Part shown: positions 8,799 to 17,181 of the stretch, piece after piece
How positions within the stretch are numbered: the stretch's first letter is position 1
Layout of the letters: the number at the start of each line of letters is the position of its first letter
DNA from: SXIZ01 sp040079795
GTDB lineage: Bacteria > Pseudomonadota > Gammaproteobacteria > Methylococcales > Methylomonadaceae
Reading direction: 5' to 3'
Length of the DNA stretch: 64,000 nucleotides
NCBI GenBank assembly: GCA_040079795.1
Contig: JBEBJQ010000008.1
Coordinates: 1 to 64,000, forward strand
Notes under the pieces: generated by a model
Database searches by the model: none
What the model saw: only the letters and a program-made list of their open reading frames with translations
What the model was told of the DNA's origin: nothing
Position numbers and translations under genes: made by a program

Positions 8799-9022
8799 CG
8801 AACCAACATGAGTTTGCTATTTGCGTTGATAACCGTGACTATGAAGTCTCACTGGAAATGCGTAAGCTTTACGAAATTATCGCGGATACAGATGCTGAAA
8901 AGCATGGACAAATTCGCGTTATTGATGAGTCCGGCGATGATTATCTCTATCCTGCGGCACTGTTTGACCGTATTACGCTGCCCGCGCCTGTTTTGGAGCG
9001 TGTCTTTCATGCACATAGCTAA
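8795..9022 (+). CDS. Small acidic hypothetical protein, 75 residues
   Basis: ATG 8795 overlaps the stop of the previous 79-residue gene by four bases, so it is preferred to ATG 8777, which would add six residues inside that gene. The product is acidic (FAICVDN, then VIDESGDDYLYPAALF) and resembles short conserved proteins of roughly 75-80 residues with no known function. It pairs with the basic 79-residue protein just upstream. The next gene starts six bases after its stop, so all genes from leuC to the synthase could be one transcript. Confidence 0.65.
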   Translation: MTNQHEFAICVDNRDYEVSLEMRKLYEIIADTDAEKHGQIRVIDESGDDYLYPAALFDRITLPAPVLERVFHAHS

Positions 9023-9028
9023 TTAATT

Positions 9029-10570
9029 ATGTCCACAGCCCCCCGAAAAATCCAACTCATGGACACCACCCTACGGGATGGTGAACAAACGCAAGGTGTT
9101 TCTTTCACGCCGACTGAAAAAGTCAATATTGCCAAAGCCTTGTTGCAGGCGTTGCGGGTTGACCGTATTGAGGTGGCATCTGCACGGGTTTCGCAAGGTG
9201 AGAAAGAAGCGGTTAGCAATATCAACCAATGGGCCAAGCAAGAAGGCTTCGGCGGTTGCGTGGAAGTATTGGGCTTTGTCGATCACACCAAAAGCGTGGA
9301 CTGGATTCTGGAAACCGGCGGCAGCGTCATCAACCTATTGACCAAAGGCAGTGAAAAACATTGCCGCGAACAGTTAGGTAAAACCTTGGCGCAACATACA
9401 GCCGATATTTTGCAAACCATTGCGTATGCGCTGAGTAAAGGTTTAACGGTCAATGTGTATTTGGAAGACTGGTCAAACGGTTATCAAAACAGCCCGGAAT
9501 ATGTTTACGCCTTAACCGATAATCTCAAGGATGTCGGCATCAGTCACTTTATGCTGCCGGATACGTTGGGCGTGTTATCACCGGAAGAAGTTTTCGACAG
9601 CTTGAGCGATATGTGCCAGCGCTATCCGGCCCTCGCGTTTGATTTTCATCCACACAATGATTACGGACTTGCTACGGCTAATGTCATGGCAGCGGTGCGG
9701 GCTGGGGTTAGTTCGGTGCATTGCACAGTGAATTGCTTAGGCGAACGTGCGGGCAATGCGTCACTCGCAGAAGTCGCGGTCGTGTTACGCGATAAAATGC
9801 AGATGGAATTATCCATTGATGAAAGCCATATCGTGCGACTGAGCAATATGGTGGAGAATTTCTCCGGCAAGCGGGTTGCCGCAAATGCACCCATTATTGG
9901 CGCGGATGTGTTTACCCAAACGGCGGGTATTCATGCTGATGGTGACCAAAAAGGCGGGTTGTATAAAACCAAATTAAGCCCAGAGCGCTTTTCCCGTCGG
10001 CACAATTATGCCTTAGGCAAAATGAGTGGCAAAGCTTCTTTAAAGAAGAATTTGGAATTGTTGGAACTGGATTTATCAGAAGAAAACCAGAAAAAAGTAT
10101 TGGAACGTATTGTGAGCCTGGGTGATTCTAAGCAAACCATCACCACTGACGATTTGCCGTTTATCATTGCTGACGTCTTAGAAAGCAAGAGTTATCAACA
10201 TATTAAATTGCTGAATTGCACCGTAACCAGTGGCCTCAATTTAGAATCTACCGCCAGTATTAATGTGGCGGTCAAAAATAGCAAACATCTTGCCTCCGGT
10301 GTCGGCAATGGGGGCTTTGCTGCGTTTATAGATGCTATCACTAAAGTGATGCAGGCATATGATTACAAATTGCCCAAACTGGCCGATTATGAAATCAGGA
10401 TACCCAAAGGTGGGCATACGGATGCTTTAACTGAATGCGTCATCACTTGGGATTGTGCCGGACAATTGCGCAGAACCCGTGCAGTGCATTCTAATCAGGT
10501 CTTTGCGGCGGTATTGGCTACTTTGAAGATTATTAACATGCAGTTACATGAGTTTAATAGCCATTCATAG
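9029..10570 (+). CDS. cimA: (R)-citramalate synthase, Leptospira CimA type (2-isopropylmalate synthase family)
   Basis: The enzyme condenses acetyl-CoA with a 2-keto acid. The 513-residue protein has the DRE-TIM barrel signature TTLRDGEQTQG (residues 13-23), the metal-binding HPHNDYGLA, and a C-terminal LeuA-type regulatory domain (about 380-505). Its overall sequence recalls Leptospira interrogans citramalate synthase. Residues reported there for pyruvate selection and catalysis fall at the same numbers here: R16, L81, L104, Y144, E146 and T179. This predicts citramalate formation, feeding isoleucine synthesis through LeuCD, rather than leucine synthesis. The alternative is a LeuA. Start ATG 9029 follows the small gene by six bases without a clear ribosome site, which suggests translational coupling. 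Confidence 0.8.
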   Translation: MSTAPRKIQLMDTTLRDGEQTQGVSFTPTEKVNIAKALLQALRVDRIEVASARVSQGEKEAVSNINQWAKQEGFGGCVEVLGFVDHTKSVDWILETGGSVINLLTKGSEKHCREQLGKTLAQHTADILQTIAYALSKGLTVNVYLEDWSNGYQNSPEYVYALTDNLKDVGISHFMLPDTLGVLSPEEVFDSLSDMCQRYPALAFDFHPHNDYGLATANVMAAVRAGVSSVHCTVNCLGERAGNASLAEVAVVLRDKMQMELSIDESHIVRLSNMVENFSGKRVAANAPIIGADVFTQTAGIHADGDQKGGLYKTKLSPERFSRRHNYALGKMSGKASLKKNLELLELDLSEENQKKVLERIVSLGDSKQTITTDDLPFIIADVLESKSYQHIKLLNCTVTSGLNLESTASINVAVKNSKHLASGVGNGGFAAFIDAITKVMQAYDYKLPKLADYEIRIPKGGHTDALTECVITWDCAGQLRRTRAVHSNQVFAAVLATLKIINMQLHEFNSHS

Positions 10571-10601
10571 CAGTAGGCGAAACTGCAAAAAACTGTCGTA
10601 T

Positions 10602-11525
10602 TCATTTAAAAAACAAGTTATACAGCGCATGGCCAGTAACCATCAAACCATCCAGGAGTGCAATTAAAGCAAATATTTTTTTAGTCATTCGTAGACTAAT
10701 CCATTGTCCTAAAAACGGTCCTAACCGTCCGCCCCATAAAACCCCAAGCATGGTAAATGCCGCCATATCCCAGGGTACACCCCCGAAATAAAACGCGTGA
10801 ATAGCCGCCAATAATAACGAATTGATGGCTAACAACACGACCCCTAAACCAATTGCGCGGTTAGCATTAAGGCCATAGGCCAGCATACAAAACGCCGCAA
10901 TAATTTCACCTTCTCCGATAGCGACCCAGCCAGTAATCATTCCACCGGTAAAAGCTGCAAACATGGTTGGTAAAAATGCCTTGGCAGGCAATTGTATTAA
11001 GCCGCCTTTTCGATCCAACGTAATCAAGGTTAGTAGACCGGTTATAAAGGCTATTGGACCAAACAAGCCTTTCACCAAAAGCGCTTGCGGATGAATGAGA
11101 AACGTTGAGCATAGCGTACCGAGAACTAACGGTGGCACTGTCCATTTTAACAGACCCAAGGGGACGTCGCCGCGCCTTAACCAACCGGATGCGCCGCTGG
11201 TCATGCCGACCGCCTGGGTGACAAAAGCCAGCTTCAAAGCGCTTACCGGATCAACTTTGTAGGCGAACATCATGACGGGAATAAACACAATCCCGCCGCC
11301 GATAGCCGTAATATTACCGATGAACGCCCCCAAAACTCCTACGAAAATCAGCGGCCAATTATGGGCAGTCAAAGTTAACGGATCAGGAAATGCCCACCAA
11401 TAAACAACACATCCAATTACGGACAAAATAAACAGCCAAGGTGTGAAATAGCGGAAGGTGTGCGTTGAGGTCGTGTCGTCAACAGGTGTAGAAACATAGG
11501 GGGCATGTTTTTGTTGCTTGTTCAT
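10602..11525 (-). CDS. TauE/SafE-family membrane permease
   Basis: This is a multi-helix inner-membrane protein of the sulfite/organosulfonate exporter family. ATG 11525 is preceded by GGACGGAATTG, giving 307 residues; the upstream extension to 11654 is not needed. After a hydrophilic N-tail come about eight hydrophobic segments, with the family repeat GAFIGNITAIGGG near residue 70 and a second GGMITGWVAIGEGE in the other half. Members move sulfite, sulfoacetate, taurine products or other small anions; the substrate here is not predictable. It converges with cimA across a 31-base gap and has no sulfur-metabolism neighbours in the window. Confidence 0.85.
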   Translation of the reverse strand: MNKQQKHAPYVSTPVDDTTSTHTFRYFTPWLFILSVIGCVVYWWAFPDPLTLTAHNWPLIFVGVLGAFIGNITAIGGGIVFIPVMMFAYKVDPVSALKLAFVTQAVGMTSGASGWLRRGDVPLGLLKWTVPPLVLGTLCSTFLIHPQALLVKGLFGPIAFITGLLTLITLDRKGGLIQLPAKAFLPTMFAAFTGGMITGWVAIGEGEIIAAFCMLAYGLNANRAIGLGVVLLAINSLLLAAIHAFYFGGVPWDMAAFTMLGVLWGGRLGPFLGQWISLRMTKKIFALIALLDGLMVTGHALYNLFFK

Positions 11526-11895
11526 CAATTCCGTCCGTTTCACCTTAATTAAGATTGTCAATTTATTGACTATGTTGCAGTGCCGTAAGCGGATGATAAC
11601 GTTATTTATTAAGAATAAGCCAGCAAAATTAATTTTGGGTGTTTTTAAATACATTTGTTTTATTTTTAATTAGCTTATCAATAATCTAAAGCACAGTGCC
11701 TTTGCTTAAGCGATTTGCTATAAAACTTGCTACTACTATTTTGCTTTCACAATGTATTGTTATTAAGCTGTTTTAGGGTTGTTTAGGCGTTAGGTTACGT
11801 GTCATTTTTAAGGCAGGCATGAAAATTGCCTTATGCTCAATAAAAGCTGGATTGATTAACCAGCAAGCCTAATTTAGATAAATACAGAGATAAAA
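11526..11895. other. 370-bp intergenic region
   Basis: This AT-rich gap separates the divergent TauE/SafE and nucleotidyltransferase genes. An open frame extends the permease upstream to 11654 but lacks a ribosome site and family similarity. Several TATAAA-like boxes are present, but no promoter pair, operator or hairpin stands out. Confidence 0.5.
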
Positions 11896-12948
11896 ATGAA
11901 TAATAACTGGAACAAAATACTGATAACGCCTTCCACCAGTTTGCAGGAAACCATTCGTATTATAGATCAGGGCGCTTTGCAAATTGCCTTGGTTATTGAC
12001 GGACAGGGTAAGTTGATAGGGGTGGTCACTGATGGTGATATACGCCGCGCTTTGATTAACGGCGTTGCTTTAACCCAGCGGGTTGAAAGTGTTATGAATG
12101 CAAATCCTAAGGTTGGAACACGGGATGGTTCCAAACAACAGCGCATAGCGCTGATGGAAAAATATAAGCTATTTCAACTGCCCATTCTGGATGACGAAGG
12201 TAAGTTGTTGGGGCTGGAAACTTTACAGGATTTATATAAAAACCCCCAATATGATAATCCGGTCTTTTTGATGGCCGGCGGCTTTGGCAGACGATTGCAT
12301 CCCTACACGGATACTTGTCCCAAGCCGATGTTGCACGTCGGTGGTAAACCGATTTTAGAAACGATTATTGATAATTTTGCGCAAGCCGGGTTTAAGCATT
12401 TTTATATTGCTGTACATTATTTATCCAGCCAAATTAAAGACCATTTCGGTGACGGGCAGCGTTGGGGTGTAGGTATTACGTATGTCGATGAACATGAGCC
12501 TTTAGGTACAGCCGGGGCACTTGGATTATTGCCGGAGGATTTGCCGGATTTACCGATGATTATTATGAATGGCGATATTTTGACGCAGATTGATTTTCCC
12601 CGGCTGTTAAAATTTCATACCGAGCATCAAGGTGTTGCTACGTTGTGTGTCAGAAATTATGACTATCAGATCCCGTTTGGTGTGGTTGAACTTAAAGAAC
12701 AGCGCATTACCGGTATTGTAGAAAAACCGGTACACAGCTGTTTTACCAGTGCTGGGGTATATGTGCTTAACCAGGCGTTAGTCAAGGCAGTTACCCGTGA
12801 AAAAAGGCTGGACATGCCGGATTTGCTCAATCAGAAAATCAGTGAAAATGAATTAGTCAGTATGTTTCCGGTGCATGAATACTGGATGGATATTGGTCAA
12901 AAAGCCGATTTTTTAAGGGCGCAGGGAGACTTTTCAAAATATTTTTAA
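11896..12948 (+). CDS. CBS-domain sugar-phosphate nucleotidyltransferase (PtmE-like)
   Basis: The 350-residue protein has two CBS motifs (residues 1 to about 120; GVVTDGDIRRAL is typical) followed by a nucleotidyltransferase domain opening with MAGGFGRRLHPYT (near 130) and CPKPMLHVGGKP. This architecture is that of Campylobacter PtmE, the glucosamine-1-phosphate guanylyltransferase that starts the legionaminic acid route for flagellin glycosylation, and of related enzymes. Placement directly upstream of flagellin supports a role in sugar activation for filament glycosylation. The other Ptm/Leg genes are not in the window, so the sugar and nucleotide are inferred. It could instead serve O-antigen synthesis. 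Confidence 0.8.
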   Translation: MNNNWNKILITPSTSLQETIRIIDQGALQIALVIDGQGKLIGVVTDGDIRRALINGVALTQRVESVMNANPKVGTRDGSKQQRIALMEKYKLFQLPILDDEGKLLGLETLQDLYKNPQYDNPVFLMAGGFGRRLHPYTDTCPKPMLHVGGKPILETIIDNFAQAGFKHFYIAVHYLSSQIKDHFGDGQRWGVGITYVDEHEPLGTAGALGLLPEDLPDLPMIIMNGDILTQIDFPRLLKFHTEHQGVATLCVRNYDYQIPFGVVELKEQRITGIVEKPVHSCFTSAGVYVLNQALVKAVTREKRLDMPDLLNQKISENELVSMFPVHEYWMDIGQKADFLRAQGDFSKYF

Positions 12949-12956
12949 AATAGCGT

Positions 12957-12983
12957 TAAAGAAATCTTGACCCGGGACGATAA
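12957..12983 (+). promoter_or_regulatory. Sigma-28 (FliA) promoter of flagellin gene
   Basis: TAAAGAAA (12957-12964), an 11-base spacer and GACGATAA (12976-12983) closely follow the FliA consensus TAAAGTTT-N11-GCCGATAA. It lies 84 bases before the flagellin start and just after the nucleotidyltransferase stop, so flagellin has its own late-class promoter. Confidence 0.85.
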
Positions 12984-13067
12984 CCTTTGTGAGTTTCACT
13001 TTCATCAACCAAATCATTTTTCAGGTTAACAAATCCTGAAAAATAAATCACTTAGGAGTATGGCATC

Positions 13068-13916
13068 ATGGGTATGGTAATTAATACAAATATCAGTTCA
13101 ATTAACGCTCAAAGACAATTGGGCATTTCCAATAATTCATTGACTACCTCAATGGAGCGGTTATCTTCAGGATTACGTGTTAACTCTGCTAAAGATGATG
13201 CGGCGGGTATGGCGATCGGTAACAGAATGAATTCGCAAATCAGAGGTATGACTGTTGCTGTGCGTAATGCCAATGATGGCATATCCATGTCACAGACTGC
13301 TGAGTCGGCAATGGGCAATATGACCGAAACGTTGCAAAGGATGCGCGATTTAGCGGTACAAGGCGCGAACACCGGTGTTGTGGGCAAAGAAGATAGAACT
13401 AAATTGCAAGATGAGTTTAAACAACTGGGACTGGAATTAAAACGCTCTATTGATAACACTTCGTTTAACGGTAAAAAAATATTAGCCGGCAGCTTATCCG
13501 GGGCTAATTTTCAGGTCGGTTTTGGTACTTCTGCCAATAACCAGATTAGTATTACTGTTTCAAATATGAAGTCAGTCGGAGGTCTTAAGGATTTATTTGG
13601 CACGGCGGCATCAATTGGTTCTGGTGCAGCTTCAGGAGCTGTAAGGTCAACCATTGACAAAATTGATTTGGCAATCAAAAACATTGATGCTTCGCGCTCA
13701 AAATTGGGTGCGGTACAAAACCGTTTTACTTCAACGATTTCTAACTTGCAGTCATCAATTGAAAACAATACTGCGGCTAGATCACGGATTATGGATGCGG
13801 ATTTTGCGACAGAAACAGCCAATTTGAGCCGTAACCAAATCCTGCAACAAGCGGGTACTGCAATGTTGTCGCAAGCAAATCAGTCTTCTCAAGGCGTACT
13901 TAGCTTACTTAGGTAA
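13068..13916 (+). CDS. fliC: Flagellin
   Basis: This is the filament subunit, exported by the flagellar type III apparatus. The 282-residue protein has the conserved N-terminal D0/D1 region (INTNISSINAQRQL, then LRVNSAKDDAAGMAI) and the C-terminal D1/D0 region (NNTAARSRIMDADFA, then QANQSSQGVLSLLR). The central variable part is very short and rich in Gly, Ala and Ser, so the filament would lack large outer domains. AGGAG precedes ATG 13068; a second ATG two codons later is possible. A sigma-28 promoter lies upstream and a strong hairpin downstream. The adjacent nucleotidyltransferase hints at glycosylation of serine or threonine residues. Confidence 0.97.
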   Translation: MGMVINTNISSINAQRQLGISNNSLTTSMERLSSGLRVNSAKDDAAGMAIGNRMNSQIRGMTVAVRNANDGISMSQTAESAMGNMTETLQRMRDLAVQGANTGVVGKEDRTKLQDEFKQLGLELKRSIDNTSFNGKKILAGSLSGANFQVGFGTSANNQISITVSNMKSVGGLKDLFGTAASIGSGAASGAVRSTIDKIDLAIKNIDASRSKLGAVQNRFTSTISNLQSSIENNTAARSRIMDADFATETANLSRNQILQQAGTAMLSQANQSSQGVLSLLR

Positions 13917-13930
13917 GATGGCATTAGGCT

Positions 13931-13971
13931 GGAGGAGGTTTTAGGAAAATTTAAAAACCTCCTCCCGGTTT
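13931..13971 (+). terminator. Flagellin terminator or attenuating hairpin
   Basis: A perfect 12-bp stem, GGAGGAGGTTTT (13931-13942) with AAAACCTCCTCC (13954-13965), follows the flagellin stop by 14 bases. The following CGGTTTTG is only a modest T tract, so some read-through into flaG is likely. This would suit flagellin being made in far greater amount than the capping genes. Confidence 0.8.
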
Positions 13972-13994
13972 TGTGAAAATAAAGAGGTTATGTT

Positions 13995-14405
13995 ATGAAC
14001 AATGATATTACCAATGTCACTAGACTCGCCCCTGTTATCAATTCTGATGCGGCTACTACCCGTAATGCTAAAGTTGGATTGGTGCCAGGCACTGCTAATT
14101 CGGCAACGGTAAGTCCTTTACCGCTTGCCGCCCAAAGTAAAGTTGATGTTGAAGAACAAGCAAAAGAAGTATCCGCAGAGGAGCTGAAGTCGGCTGTAAA
14201 TCAGGGCAATGTGATTTTTCAGGCGGAACAGCGGAATCTGCAAATTGAAGTTGATGATTCAACCAAAAAAGTTGTAGTTAAGGTGATTGACCGGGCGACC
14301 GGTGACATCGTCAGGCAAATGCCGACGAAAGAAGTTTTAAGTTTTTTGAAACAAATGCAGGAACAAGAAGGTGGTAGCGGCTTATTTATTAAAGGTCGCG
14401 CTTAA
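13995..14405 (+). CDS. flaG: FlaG family flagellar protein
   Basis: The 136-residue protein has a disordered N-terminal half and a conserved C-terminal FlaG domain (VIDRATGDIVRQMPTKEVL, then GLFIKGRA). FlaG proteins influence filament length in polar flagellates and usually lie between flagellin and fliD, as here. AGAGG precedes the ATG. The exact molecular role is unsettled in the family. Confidence 0.93.
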   Translation: MNNDITNVTRLAPVINSDAATTRNAKVGLVPGTANSATVSPLPLAAQSKVDVEEQAKEVSAEELKSAVNQGNVIFQAEQRNLQIEVDDSTKKVVVKVIDRATGDIVRQMPTKEVLSFLKQMQEQEGGSGLFIKGRA

Positions 14406-14429
14406 TAACGTGATTTAAATGAGGCAAAA

Positions 14430-15803
14430 ATGGCTATTTCAGCATCTTTAGGTGTCGGCAGCGGTATAGATATTAACGGTTTGGTTAAACAATTGGTCAC
14501 GGCTGACGGGCAGCCGGCGTTTAACGCACTGGATCGTCAAGAATCAACCGCTAAAGCCCGGTTAAGCGCATTAGGTAAATTAAAAAGTGCGTTATCCGAT
14601 TTTCAGACCGCAGCTAAAAAGCTGAATATGCCAGCCACCTTCAAAACGCAGCAGGCGACATCTTCCAATGAAACTTTGGCGACTGCCAAAGCCAGTTTAG
14701 GTGCAGTTTCGGGCAGTTATGCCGTGGAAGTTATACAGCTGGCTAAACCACAAAAATCAGTTACTGTAGCAGAGTTTACCGATTTAAATGCTGCGGTAGG
14801 GGAAGGGACACTTGATTTTACTGTGGGTACCAAAACGCCGTTTTCCGTTACCATTAATGCTACTAACAATACCCTGGCAGGAATTAGGGACGCTATTAAT
14901 AGCTCTACCGCTAATAATGGTGTCTCGGCCAGTATTATTAATGTTGATAAAGCCGGTGGCGGTACAATTTCCAAACTGGTACTTTCAGCTAAAGAACCCG
15001 GTACTGCAAATAGTTTTGTAGTGGCAGGGACTGCATCAGGTGGTGCAGGCAATGGGTTGTCGCAGTTATTTACACCGCAATTAAACCAATTGAATGCAGG
15101 CTTGGATGCCATCATTAAAGTGGATGGGCAAACGGCAACCCGTAGCACGAATAGCCTTTCGGATGTTATACCTGGTGTAACCCTGGATTTAAAATCAGCC
15201 CCCGCGGTTGCAACCCCTTTTGACGTTAATATCGCCCTTGATACCAAGTCGATTACCGAAGTTACTACTGGTTTTGTAGATGCTTACAATAAGTTACAGA
15301 CAGTGATGAAAGATTTAGGAAAATATGACCCTGCTACCAAAGCGGCAGGCGCATTAGTCGGAGATTCAACCTTACGGAATGTGCAAGCGCAGATCCGCCA
15401 GGCAACCGGTTCGCCGGTTACTTCCGCAACCAGCACAACTAACACATTATCCATGATCGGGATCAATATTGACCGAACGGGTGTGATGTCTTTAGACAGC
15501 ACCAAGTTTGAGAAGATCATGAACACAAATCTGAGTGCTTTAAATGAGATTTTTACTTCTACTGATGGCGTAGCGATCAGGCTCAATAATACCTTGACCC
15601 AAAGTTTGCAGTCCGGCGGTACTTTAGATGGACAAACGACCGCACTCAATTCGCGTATGAAATCGATTACTGATGGTCGAGACCGGGTTCAACGCCGCTT
15701 AGATAATTTAGAAAAAACCTTATTAAAGCAGTTTACGTCGATGGATAGTGCGGTTGGAAAATTTAAGGCAACCGGAACCTATTTGACACAACGATTTGGA
15801 TAA
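14430..15803 (+). CDS. fliD: Flagellar filament cap protein (hook-associated protein 2)
   Basis: FliD forms the cap at the filament tip and guides flagellin folding. The 457-residue protein starts with the typical SLGVGSGIDINGLVKQLV, followed by D2/D3 domains (about 70-280) and the C-terminal helical region with SRMKSITDGRDRVQRRLDNLE near residue 410 and YLTQRFG at the end. Length is within the usual range. It lies between flaG and fliS with short gaps, the standard late flagellar order. Confidence 0.96.
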   Translation: MAISASLGVGSGIDINGLVKQLVTADGQPAFNALDRQESTAKARLSALGKLKSALSDFQTAAKKLNMPATFKTQQATSSNETLATAKASLGAVSGSYAVEVIQLAKPQKSVTVAEFTDLNAAVGEGTLDFTVGTKTPFSVTINATNNTLAGIRDAINSSTANNGVSASIINVDKAGGGTISKLVLSAKEPGTANSFVVAGTASGGAGNGLSQLFTPQLNQLNAGLDAIIKVDGQTATRSTNSLSDVIPGVTLDLKSAPAVATPFDVNIALDTKSITEVTTGFVDAYNKLQTVMKDLGKYDPATKAAGALVGDSTLRNVQAQIRQATGSPVTSATSTTNTLSMIGINIDRTGVMSLDSTKFEKIMNTNLSALNEIFTSTDGVAIRLNNTLTQSLQSGGTLDGQTTALNSRMKSITDGRDRVQRRLDNLEKTLLKQFTSMDSAVGKFKATGTYLTQRFG

Positions 15804-15837
15804 ATTTACAACCTTATGGAAATAAAAGGCAAAGACT

Positions 15838-16227
15838 ATGTATCCCAGTGCTTATAGACAAAGGGCAAATCAATATGCGAGCATTCAGGCGTCATCGCAT
15901 ATAGAGGAGGCCTCCCCACATCAATTAATTGAAATGCTGATGGAAGGTTTTTTAGCCCGCATTAATTCTGCTAAAGGCGCTATTGAGCAACGTGACTTTG
16001 AAGCAAAAAGCACCTTTATCTCCAAGGCAATTGGAATCGTTGGTGGTTTAAATGAGTCGATTGATAGGGAACGTGGCGGCGAAATTGCTGTAAATTTAAG
16101 TAATTTATATGCTTACATCTCTAATCGCCTATTACTGGCGAGTGCGGAAAACAGCATTGAGATTTTAAACGAAGTTGCGGCTTTAATGCGTGAAATTAAA
16201 AGCGCCTGGGATGCTATTAAGCATTAG
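15838..16227 (+). CDS. fliS: Flagellin export chaperone FliS
   Basis: FliS binds the C-terminus of flagellin and prevents early polymerisation. The 129-residue, mainly helical protein contains the family start YRQRANQYASIQA, the SPHQLIEMLMEGFL helix and the LSNLYAYISNRLLLAS segment. It follows fliD by 34 bases and precedes a FliT-like gene by 25 bases. Confidence 0.96.
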   Translation: MYPSAYRQRANQYASIQASSHIEEASPHQLIEMLMEGFLARINSAKGAIEQRDFEAKSTFISKAIGIVGGLNESIDRERGGEIAVNLSNLYAYISNRLLLASAENSIEILNEVAALMREIKSAWDAIKH

Positions 16228-16252
16228 TTGTGTGTCTGCTAAGGAATAGATT

Positions 16253-16573
16253 ATGAGTGATTATCCGGAAAATACCGAAGGTACCCAAGCTATTACGGCG
16301 ACTTTAAGCGCCTATTTAGCCGAACTTGAGCATTGTCTTAGGGATGAAAAATGGGAACTGCTTTCTGATGTACTCGACAGGCGTCAGGGTTATTTTGAAA
16401 ATTTATTTGATCGTGCTGAGGGTCTTGATTCCGCTTGGTTAAATGCCATGATTAAGCAAGTGCTTCTAGAAGACAATGCGATGGTTACAAGGATCACGCT
16501 GCAAAAAGACAGGGTCGAACAGGAACGTCTCACTCTAATGCGGAGTCGGCAAGCGGTTAAAGCTTACCTGTAG
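16253..16573 (+). CDS. FliT-like flagellar chaperone
   Basis: The 106-residue helical protein sits directly after fliS, where FliT or an equivalent small chaperone is normally found. It has an acidic N-terminus, a WELLSDVLDRRQGYFENLF segment recalling the FliT helix that handles the cap protein, and a basic C-terminus rich in arginine and glutamate. Sequence resemblance is weak, so the name rests mainly on size, helical content and position. No other flagellar gene follows; the next genes are on the other strand. Confidence 0.7.
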   Translation: MSDYPENTEGTQAITATLSAYLAELEHCLRDEKWELLSDVLDRRQGYFENLFDRAEGLDSAWLNAMIKQVLLEDNAMVTRITLQKDRVEQERLTLMRSRQAVKAYL

Positions 16574-16631
16574 GGTTTTCTTAATTTGCATTATATGGTG
16601 AGTTCAACTTCAAGGCGTTGGAGGGTGAACT

Positions 16632-17135
16632 TTACAGTGCCAGCAATACATTAACCGCAAAGACACCCAAATATGTCGCAACAAAGTAAAAAATGCCCAT
16701 AATGATGCTCGCAAGGCGGTTAATCGACAGGACTTGTTTTAAAATATAGCTGACGAATAATAAATCCCACAATATCAATAGCGATAAACAAAAATAGCTC
16801 AATACTGATTCGGTTACTGTGATCCAGGCTAAGATCGGTAGCGCAATGCAGGAAATTAAGCTTTCTCCGACCAGAATCGCACAGCTTACTTGCGTAAACC
16901 AGGCCATTGATGAGTTTAAAGAAAGGGTTATAAATACAAAAAGTAAGGTCAACAAGGTTTCTATGGTGACATCAGAAAACGCTTCAAGCGGGTCATCAAC
17001 CATATTAAGCTGCATAAACAGCTCAAGGACATAGTAGAAAATTAAGGTATATTTAAAAAATGTCGCCGATTTGGGTAAGTCAAGTGGATTACCCTGGAAC
17101 CAGGAAAGGGGCAGGTATTGTTTTAACATTTCCAT
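16632..17135 (-). CDS. Uncharacterised polytopic membrane protein
   Basis: I do not recognise the family. The 167-residue protein has four or five hydrophobic segments (about residues 26-42, 58-75, 80-102, 108-130 and 140-165) separated by short loops, with few charged residues. It is the second gene of a probable two-gene unit with the GTPase-like membrane protein 46 bases upstream, which suggests the two act together at the inner membrane. A Yip1-like fold is conceivable from the helix pattern, but no motif confirms it. Confidence 0.72.
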   Translation of the reverse strand: MEMLKQYLPLSWFQGNPLDLPKSATFFKYTLIFYYVLELFMQLNMVDDPLEAFSDVTIETLLTLLFVFITLSLNSSMAWFTQVSCAILVGESLISCIALPILAWITVTESVLSYFCLSLLILWDLLFVSYILKQVLSINRLASIIMGIFYFVATYLGVFAVNVLLAL

Positions 17136-17181
17136 AATGATTTCGCGTTGAAGGCTTAAGACATTATTCCAGGTTCATTCG

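Noticed and set aside
10565..10600. Hairpin GCAGT/ACTGC after the citramalate synthase
   Set aside because: The stem is only five pairs and is followed by A, not T, so it does not support a terminator call.
14717..15247. Minus-strand frame of 176 codons opposite fliD
   Set aside because: Shadow of fliD, low-complexity and without a ribosome site.
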